Below, piece by piece: positions 1 through 4,920 of a stretch of DNA of 6,200 nucleotides. The position numbers and the translations under genes are program-made. The notes under the pieces were generated by a model. That model was not told the DNA's origin. It searched no databases and saw nothing but the letters and a program-made list of their open reading frames with translations. The DNA comes from Limnohabitans sp. (GTDB taxonomy: Bacteria > Planctomycetota > Phycisphaerae > Phycisphaerales > SM1A02). The DNA lies in assembly GCA_030054275.1 (NCBI GenBank), contig JASGCF010000201.1, positions 1 through 6,200 on the forward strand. The letters are read 5' to 3'. Within the stretch, counting starts at the first letter, position 1; each line of letters starts with the position of its first letter.

Positions 1-2
1 GC

Positions 3-347
3 AACTTGCTCAAACTTTGCTTCGGAAAGGCGCGCCCCATTCGACTCCTTGAGGCAGGTGAGTTTGGGTTCAGCCCCTTCAGTTACGGGCACGCGGTGAA
101 TAGTTTTCCAAGCGGACACGCGACCACCTTTGGCGCACTTGCCATGATGTTTGCGCTGCTTTTCCCGAGGTTTTGGGTTGCGTTTCTCGTGATCGGCGCC
201 GCTGGCGCATCCACGCGCGCTCTCATTCACGCGCACTATGTGAGTGATGTCTGTGCGGGATATGTGCTTGGCATGGTGTGCGCACTGTTGGTGTTCGCGG
301 TGTGGCGGCGTTGGTGGCCAACGAGCGTGCCTGTGCGTTTCGTATGA
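3..347 (+). CDS. PAP2-family membrane phosphatase, C-terminal part (5' end outside window)
   Basis: This is the C-terminal part of a type 2 phosphatidic acid phosphatase (PAP2), a family of integral-membrane, metal-independent lipid or polyprenyl phosphate phosphatases. All three signature motifs are visible. KX6RP is KLCFGKARP, with its K encoded at 12-14. PSGH is encoded at 108-119. The third motif is R-x5-H-x3-D, in TRALIHAHYVSD, with T in place of the usual S before the arginine. The PSGH histidine and the later histidine and aspartate are the expected catalytic residues. Hydrophobic stretches follow PSGH and the third motif, and the protein ends in a basic, Trp-rich tail (WRRWWP). The TTG at position 6 is the first possible start in view, but it would leave the first catalytic motif at residue 3, so the real start lies upstream of the window. 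The substrate (phosphatidate, undecaprenyl pyrophosphate, lipid A) cannot be told. The gene converges on the ATPase gene and shows no link to sugar uptake. Confidence 0.9.
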   Translation, partial: NLLKLCFGKARPIRLLEAGEFGFSPFSYGHAVNSFPSGHATTFGALAMMFALLFPRFWVAFLVIGAAGASTRALIHAHYVSDVCAGYVLGMVCALLVFAVWRRWWPTSVPVRFV

Positions 348-368
348 GTTCGTTGTCTTCGCCGCGGC

Positions 369-391
369 CTTTGGCGCAGTGCACGCCAAAG
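369..391 (+). terminator. Hairpin 1 of the intergenic repeat; possible transcript-end structure
   Basis: CTTTGGCG and CGCCAAAG form a perfect 8-bp stem around a 7-nt loop, starting 21 bp after the PAP2 stop codon. No T-run follows on either strand, so it is not a classic intrinsic terminator. It could still protect mRNA 3' ends or help separate the convergent transcripts. Calling it a terminator is an inference from position. Confidence 0.3.
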
Positions 392-412
392 CGAGCAACC
401 TGCGGCGGCGAC

Positions 413-435
413 CTTTGGCGTCATGCACGCCAGAG
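413..435 (+). terminator. Hairpin 2 of the intergenic repeat; possible transcript-end structure
   Basis: This is the second copy of the same hairpin: a 9-bp stem with one T-G wobble and a 5-nt loop (CATGC), ending 18 bp before the stop codon of the convergent ATPase gene. It has no T-run. In minus-strand RNA the wobble becomes an A-C mismatch, so the structure is a little better in plus-strand RNA, that is, downstream of the PAP2 gene. Confidence 0.3.
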
Positions 436-453
436 CGAGCAAGTTGCGAGCGC

Positions 454-1599
454 TCAAGCCACGATACGCCCGCCGCATTCGCCAGGCTCGAAGAGATGCG
501 CATGCGCTGCGTCAAACGCAATTCCCGCAGCCTCGCCTTCGCGCAACGCGCGCGTTGCATCGGCGTCGAGTCGCGCGACCACGCGTCCCCACGGCGAATC
601 AAGCGCCACATCGGTGCGATCGCCGAGCCGCTCGATCGCCGCGATCGACGCGGAGACACTTGAGGGCGCATTCGGTGCCACGAGTCGCACGCGATCAGGC
701 CGGAATCCAAGCGCAGACGCGCGGTCGCCAAGACGCGCATGCTCGGCACCGAGCGCGACCGAAACCCCGTTGGCCACGAAGGCGCCAGCCTTCAGATGTC
801 CGTCGACGATGTTCATGGGTGGCGTGCCGATGAAGCCTGCTACGAAGCGATTTGCAGGATTTTCATAGCATTCCTGCGCACTCGCATTCTGCTGGATACG
901 CCCCTTGTGCATCACGACAAGGCGATCGGCGAGTGTCATCGCCTCTTCTTGGTCGTGTGTGACATACACAATCGTCGCAGCAAGCCGACGATGCAACATG
1001 CGCAATTCGGTGCGAGTTTCAATGCGCAACCGCGCGTCGAGGTTGGAAAGCGGCTCGTCGAAGAGAAAGACCTTCGGGTCGCGTGCAATCGCGCGACCCA
1101 CGGCGACGCGCTGACGCTGGCCACCAGAAAGTTCCCGCGGATAGCGATGGAGGAGGGCGTCGAGGCCGAGTGTCTTCGAGACCTCGGCAACTCGTGCGCG
1201 AATCACAGCCGATTCCTCGCCGCGCGCAGTGCCTGCACCTGTGAGCGCTGCGACCAACGCGTTTCGATGTGTGCGCCGCGTCTCCAAACCAAACGCCACA
1301 TTCTCAGCGACCGTGAGGTGCGGATAGAGCGCGTAGTTCTGAAACACGAATGCGATGTCACGATCTTTCGCGGGCACATCGTTCACCATCCGCCCATCGA
1401 TCTCAAGTACACCCTCGGAGATCTCTTCCAAGCCCGCAATCATGCGAAGGGTCGTGCTCTTTCCGCAGCCGGATGGCCCGACGAGTACGCAAAACTCGCC
1501 GTCTTGAATGGCAAGATCAACGGCTTCCACAGCACGAAAGTGCACGCCTCGTTCGCCTGCATAAACCTTACCGACTTTGGTGAGTTGCACAGTAGCCAT
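454..1599 (-). CDS. CUT1 sugar ABC importer ATPase (MalK/UgpC/MsmK type)
   Basis: This is the cytoplasmic ATPase that drives the MalF/MalG-type channel encoded just upstream. All nucleotide-binding motifs are intact: Walker A GPSGCGKST (41-49), Q-loop glutamine 87 in VFQNYALYPH, signature LSGGQ (157-161), Walker B VFLFDEP (177-183), D-loop SNLD (185-188) and switch histidine 215. The C-terminal third (about 250-375), with GFRPDRVRL, matches the TOBE/regulatory domain of MalK-like proteins, and 381 residues is close to the family norm. From the Q-loop to LSGGQ is 70 residues, against 52 in E. coli MalK as I recall it. This points to an insertion of about 18 residues near 110-127, in the helical subdomain. 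ATPases of this class may serve several importers, but here it is the last gene of a complete operon. Its ATG lies 10 bp after the permease stop and has a GAGG Shine-Dalgarno. The exact sugar cannot be told, so no gene symbol is given. Confidence 0.95.
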   Translation of the reverse strand: MATVQLTKVGKVYAGERGVHFRAVEAVDLAIQDGEFCVLVGPSGCGKSTTLRMIAGLEEISEGVLEIDGRMVNDVPAKDRDIAFVFQNYALYPHLTVAENVAFGLETRRTHRNALVAALTGAGTARGEESAVIRARVAEVSKTLGLDALLHRYPRELSGGQRQRVAVGRAIARDPKVFLFDEPLSNLDARLRIETRTELRMLHRRLAATIVYVTHDQEEAMTLADRLVVMHKGRIQQNASAQECYENPANRFVAGFIGTPPMNIVDGHLKAGAFVANGVSVALGAEHARLGDRASALGFRPDRVRLVAPNAPSSVSASIAAIERLGDRTDVALDSPWGRVVARLDADATRALREGEAAGIAFDAAHAHLFEPGECGGRIVA

Positions 1600-1607
1600 C
1601 GTGGAGA

Positions 1608-1611
1608 CCTC
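1608..1611 (-). promoter_or_regulatory. Shine-Dalgarno of the ATPase gene, overlapping the permease stop
   Basis: GAGG on the minus strand sits 8 nt before the ATG at 1599 and overlaps the TGA stop of the upstream permease gene (TGAGG). This supports the chosen start and suggests translational coupling between the two genes. Confidence 0.7.
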
Positions 1612-2470
1612 AGCCCTTCACACCGCCCCGCGCCAAACCTTCGATGAAAGTTCTCTGCGCTGCGAGGAAAAGAATGATGCAGGGAATCATGGTGAGCATC
1701 GACATGGCCATCAAAAGATGAACATTGTTGATGCCTGGATATTGACCCTTGAAACTGTTGAGTGTGACGGCCAGCGTCATCGATTCCGGCGCGTGAAGAT
1801 AAATCAGTGGCGTCATGAAATCATTCCATGTGCCAATGAAGGTGAACACAGCGCAAATCGCAGTCACCGGTCGACACAGCGGCAACATGATGCGCCACCA
1901 AATGGCAAGGTGGCCGAGTCCATCAATTCGCGCAGCTTCAACCAACGACTCGGGAATCTGCGCAATGAATTGGCGATACATGAAGATGAAAAAGGCGTTC
2001 CCGAAAAACGCGGGCACCACAAGTGGCAAGATGGAATCAATCCATCCAAACGATCGGAAGACAAGAAACAACGGAATCATCGTCACTTGTCCGGGCAGCA
2101 TCATCGTGCCCAGCATGATGAGAAAGAGCGGCGTATTGCCGCGAAATCGGAATCGCGCGAAGGCGTAACCAACCAAACTCGACGACAGCACCGTACCCAA
2201 GACAACAAGCACGGTGACAACAATCGAATTGGACAGTGCGTCGATGAATCCCATCCACGGCACGCTGCCTGTTTGGCGAATCGCCTCTGCATAGTTTGAA
2301 AACTGTGGATCGCGCGGCAAAAGTCCTATTCCGCCACGCATTGCAGCGGCAGCACGCGCGGGTGTTTCTAGGCTGACAACAGCCATCCACCACAACGGAA
2401 AAATGAAGATGGCCGAGCCCATGATGAGCACGAACCACAAGAGAATCGAGAGGAAGATGGGGCGCTTCAT
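1610..2470 (-). CDS. CUT1 sugar ABC importer permease, MalG type
   Basis: This is the second membrane subunit of the importer. The 286 residues carry six predicted membrane segments, at about 8-31, 80-103, 114-138, 146-167, 202-222 and 250-272. The EAA loop that docks on the ATPase is EAARIDGLGHLAIWWRIMLP (178-197), with the conserved glycine at 184. The protein ends in GLARGGVKG, very like the GLTAGAVKG end typical of MalG proteins. Family length and topology are normal. The ATG directly abuts the TGA of the upstream fusion gene, with no bases between, and a GAGGA Shine-Dalgarno lies inside the end of that gene, so the two are almost surely co-transcribed and translationally coupled. It should pair with the MalF-like half of the fusion to form the channel. 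Substrate is not readable from sequence; malto-oligosaccharide is inferred from the divergent GH13 gene. Confidence 0.95.
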   Translation of the reverse strand: MKRPIFLSILLWFVLIMGSAIFIFPLWWMAVVSLETPARAAAAMRGGIGLLPRDPQFSNYAEAIRQTGSVPWMGFIDALSNSIVVTVLVVLGTVLSSSLVGYAFARFRFRGNTPLFLIMLGTMMLPGQVTMIPLFLVFRSFGWIDSILPLVVPAFFGNAFFIFMYRQFIAQIPESLVEAARIDGLGHLAIWWRIMLPLCRPVTAICAVFTFIGTWNDFMTPLIYLHAPESMTLAVTLNSFKGQYPGINNVHLLMAMSMLTMIPCIILFLAAQRTFIEGLARGGVKG

Positions 2471-4897
2471 TCACTTCCTCAGGGATTCGTAATACACAGT
2501 GCGCGCGCTCGTTCGAAGGATGACGAAAGTGAGCGCAAGCACGAGGACAAGCAAGATCCACGCCATGGCACTGGCGTAGCCCATGTCGTAGGTTTGAAAG
2601 GCTTTGTTGAAGAGGTAGAGCACATAGAACCGAGTCTTGTCGCCGGGACCTCCGCCGGTCATCACATACGCTTGCGTAAACACTTGCAGCGCGCCGATCA
2701 CAGCCATGATGAGATTGAAGAGGATCACGGGCGACAGCATCGGAAGAGTGACGCGGAGAAAGCGACGAACTGGTCCGGCACCGTCGATTTCCGCGGCTTC
2801 ATAGAGATCGCGCGGAATCTGTTGAAGTCCCGCGAGATACACCATCATCGAACCGCCGACCAACCAGAAACTCATCACAGCGAAAGCAGGCGCACCGAAG
2901 ATTCCCGCATCTTTGCCAAGCCAATCCGGTCCGTCGATCCACACAAGCGAGAGCGCTTGATTCAGCAATCCAACCTTTGCATCGAAAATCCATTGCCAGA
3001 GGATGGAGATACCAACACCAGCGAGCACGCTTGGCAGATACCACATCGCGCGAAACACGGCGATTCCACGCACTTTTTGTGACATCACGACTGCGGCAAG
3101 GAGCGCCAACGCTTGCCCAAACGGCACCGCGAGAAACGCGTAGTACCCAGTCACCCAAAGCGACGCACGGAATGTTTCGTCGCGCGCGATCAGTTGGGTG
3201 TAATTATCGAAACCGACCCAATCTGCACCCGAAAGTGGGCCAGAGCCTTTCCAGTTCGTGAGCGACAGAATGAGCGAAAGCAGAATCGGGAACGCCATGA
3301 AAAGCAGAAAGCCTGCGACCCACGGCGAGACGAACAAAAACCCGGCACGCTCTTCGCCCCGCGCATTCGCGCCGCGTGGCGCACGAAGAAGGAGATACGC
3401 AATCAGAGCGGCGAACAGGCCAAGCAGGGCAAGGCCAAGCCATTCAAGCACGCTCCATTGCACTGATTTCGGGTTCAAGCCGCCGGGCACAAAGTTGGTG
3501 TGCGTGGCCCACTTGCGCTCGAAAGTCTCGACCATTTCGGAAACACCGATGTCGCCCGTGCGAAGTCCTTGCTCGAGCACAGGACCAAGGATTTCATCGA
3601 ACGCAGCATCTCGAGGCCATTCAATCACGCTCGCGCTTTCGATCGCGTCAAGGAAGCCTTGGTTGTTCGCTGGAGGCAGTGCAGACTCGAGGAATGCGGG
3701 GCTTTCTGCCACAGAACGCATCGTTGGAATGGCCAATCCAAGCCGCGCGTTCGCCTCTTGCGATGCGCGATTTGTGAGCCACTTGATGAGCTTCCACGAT
3801 TCTTCAGGGTGTTTCGTGCCCTGCGCCATCGACCAACTCACCGTCAGCACGCAATTCGACGCACGACTCCCGCGCGGAAGTGGCGCAAAATCCCATTCAA
3901 ATCCGCCTTCTGCGGGCGGTGGGATTTTGCGATACGCCGGGATCACCCAACGCCCAAATGGGCCGGCGAGGCCCACATTTCCGCTGTTGAAAATGCTCGA
4001 GCCGGATGCCATCTTGCTGTTGCCAGGCACCAGCGCGCCACTTTCATCGTGTCGCCATGCACGCAGCCGCTCAAGCGCGCGAACGGACGCGGGCTCACCC
4101 AAACGGACACTCTTCAAATCGCCGTCGATCGCTTCAGCACCCTCCGTTCGGAGATACGAGCGCACGACGAACGACCATGTCACAAACTCACTTCCGATGA
4201 TGCGATCTTCTTCTCGCGTGCCTGGCGGCGACAGTTTTCCAATGGCGCGCGCTGCAGCGATGTAATCGTCCCAAGTCCAATCGTCGTTTGGAAAGGGAAC
4301 CTTCGCGCGACGGAACAGATCCTTGTTGTAGTAGAAGCCGACGGTTGTGAAATCTTTCGGGATACCGTAAAGCGGCCCCGAGCCAACGCGAACTCCATCG
4401 GATTGGAATGCTGCAACTGTTTGCGGATAGAAGTCGTTGAGGTCAAGCGCTGAAGTGTCGCCCGCAGCGCGCGCCTGTCGCTCACGCTCCACGAAGTCAT
4501 CGATGGGGCGCATGACTTCGAGCCCCGCGAAGTTGGCAACGCGCTCGTACCCAACATAGAAGACATCGGGTGCCTCACCCGAAACCATCATGGTCTGTAA
4601 CTTCGTGTAGTACTCGCCGCTCGAGCCTGCGTTGATGCGTCTGACGCGAATGCCAGGGTTCGCTTGTTCGAACTCGCGCAATGCGTTCTGAACAATGAGG
4701 TCTTCCTCTTGTCCGCCCTCGCCGGACCAGTGCATGACGGTCAGTTCGATTTCGCCCGACTGCAGGGCTCCGGCCGTCGCCGTGCGGTACACGACGCGCG
4801 CAGTGGCTGCGGCAACCAAGACGAGCGCAATCATTGCCAGGATGCGCGTGGTCCAATCGCCGAGCGTTGATTTGGTCTTGCGAGGCTCGAGAGACAC
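2471..4897 (-). CDS. Fused sugar-binding protein and MalF-type permease (MalE-MalF-like fusion)
   Basis: One uninterrupted 808-residue reading frame joins two proteins that are normally separate. Residues 1-17 are basic and probably cytoplasmic. A membrane segment follows at about 18-35. Residues about 50-470 form a CUT1 extracellular solute-binding domain: it starts ELTVMHWSGEGG, and contains YYNKDLFRRAKVPFPNDDWTWDDY at about 189-212 and GPFGRWVIPAYRKIP at about 312-326. A second membrane segment lies at about 481-504, then a short basic cytoplasmic loop (505-518). The MalF-like permease has membrane segments near 519-545, 582-605, 614-637, 668-690, 724-745 and 774-796, and an EAA loop YEAAEIDGAGPVRRFLRVTLP (699-719). 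The binding domain is therefore held outside the membrane between two helices. I recall a MalE-MalF fusion described in Bdellovibrio; the arrangement is otherwise uncommon for this class. The start is a GTG without a Shine-Dalgarno; the basic residues before the first helix favour it over the internal ATG at residue 22. It is the first gene of the operon. Confidence 0.93.
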   Translation of the reverse strand: MSLEPRKTKSTLGDWTTRILAMIALVLVAAATARVVYRTATAGALQSGEIELTVMHWSGEGGQEEDLIVQNALREFEQANPGIRVRRINAGSSGEYYTKLQTMMVSGEAPDVFYVGYERVANFAGLEVMRPIDDFVERERQARAAGDTSALDLNDFYPQTVAAFQSDGVRVGSGPLYGIPKDFTTVGFYYNKDLFRRAKVPFPNDDWTWDDYIAAARAIGKLSPPGTREEDRIIGSEFVTWSFVVRSYLRTEGAEAIDGDLKSVRLGEPASVRALERLRAWRHDESGALVPGNSKMASGSSIFNSGNVGLAGPFGRWVIPAYRKIPPPAEGGFEWDFAPLPRGSRASNCVLTVSWSMAQGTKHPEESWKLIKWLTNRASQEANARLGLAIPTMRSVAESPAFLESALPPANNQGFLDAIESASVIEWPRDAAFDEILGPVLEQGLRTGDIGVSEMVETFERKWATHTNFVPGGLNPKSVQWSVLEWLGLALLGLFAALIAYLLLRAPRGANARGEERAGFLFVSPWVAGFLLFMAFPILLSLILSLTNWKGSGPLSGADWVGFDNYTQLIARDETFRASLWVTGYYAFLAVPFGQALALLAAVVMSQKVRGIAVFRAMWYLPSVLAGVGISILWQWIFDAKVGLLNQALSLVWIDGPDWLGKDAGIFGAPAFAVMSFWLVGGSMMVYLAGLQQIPRDLYEAAEIDGAGPVRRFLRVTLPMLSPVILFNLIMAVIGALQVFTQAYVMTGGGPGDKTRFYVLYLFNKAFQTYDMGYASAMAWILLVLVLALTFVILRTSARTVYYESLRK
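2476..2480 (-). promoter_or_regulatory. Shine-Dalgarno of the MalG-type gene, inside the fusion gene
   Basis: GAGGA on the minus strand lies 5 nt before the ATG at 2470, within the last codons of the upstream gene. It fixes the permease start and contrasts with the absence of any such site in front of the first gene of the operon. Confidence 0.75.
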
Positions 4898-4905
4898 GGT
4901 CGGCG

Positions 4906-4911
4906 AGTATA
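4906..4911 (-). promoter_or_regulatory. Candidate -10 element of the transporter operon
   Basis: TATACT on the minus strand (5 of 6 to TATAAT) ends 8 nt before the GTG at 4897, so transcription would begin at or within a few bases of the start codon. No convincing -35 is found at the usual spacing, where the bases read GCATAT. Only 23 bp separate the two divergent start codons, so promoter elements must be here or inside the neighbouring gene. Confidence 0.35.
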
Positions 4912-4913
4912 AA
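4908..4913 (+). promoter_or_regulatory. Candidate -10 element of the GH13 gene
   Basis: TATAAA on the plus strand (5 of 6 to TATAAT) ends 7 nt before the ATG at 4921, placing the expected transcript start at or next to the start codon. It shares the symmetrical bases TATA (4908-4911) with the opposite -10 candidate. The -35 position (around 4885-4890, GCTCGA) is poor, so an activator or alternative sigma factor may be needed. No Shine-Dalgarno is visible before the ATG. Confidence 0.35.
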
Positions 4914-4920
4914 TGAATGG

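Larger units (their letters stand above)
364..448. repeat. Two-copy direct repeat, 44-nt period, hairpin-forming
   Basis: Units 364-404 and 408-448 match at 34 of 41 positions by hand alignment, with no gaps. Each contains an inverted repeat built on CTTTGGCG / CGCCAAAG followed by GCGAGCAA. The pair nearly fills the gap between the end of the PAP2 gene and the end of the convergent ATPase gene (454). Three of the seven differences lie in the hairpin loop. The one stem difference (A to G, position 389 versus 433) still allows a G-U pair in plus-strand RNA. It resembles REP/BIME-like intergenic palindromes. Whether it recurs in the genome cannot be seen from one window. Confidence 0.8.

Noticed and set aside
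369..435. Classic Rho-independent terminators
   Set aside because: The stems are good, but neither strand has a T-run after either hairpin, so they are listed only as low-confidence transcript-end structures.
364..448. CRISPR array
   Set aside because: There are only two diverged units in direct succession, with no separate spacers of regular length and no cas genes; the units are hairpins, not repeat-spacer units.
448..455. Palindrome GAGCGCTC at the end of the ATPase gene
   Set aside because: It is only eight bases, overlaps a stop codon in GC-rich sequence, and is likely by chance; no operator-like context was seen.
739..1647. Long plus-strand open frame opposite the ATPase gene
   Set aside because: It is the antisense shadow of a gene with complete ABC motifs; its translation has no recognisable domain and is rich in Arg, His and Cys, as expected of a shadow frame.
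3370..3490. Possibility that the binding protein and permease are two genes joined by a sequencing error
   Set aside because: The junction reads in one frame with no stop. It contains a well-formed membrane helix (481-504) and a basic cytoplasmic loop that give a sensible topology, and no start codon with a Shine-Dalgarno was seen for a separate permease.
3258..4265. Long plus-strand open frame (335 codons), overlapping another of 317 codons, opposite the fusion gene
   Set aside because: Both lie wholly within the strongly supported fusion gene on the other strand and show no domain, membrane or signal pattern of their own.
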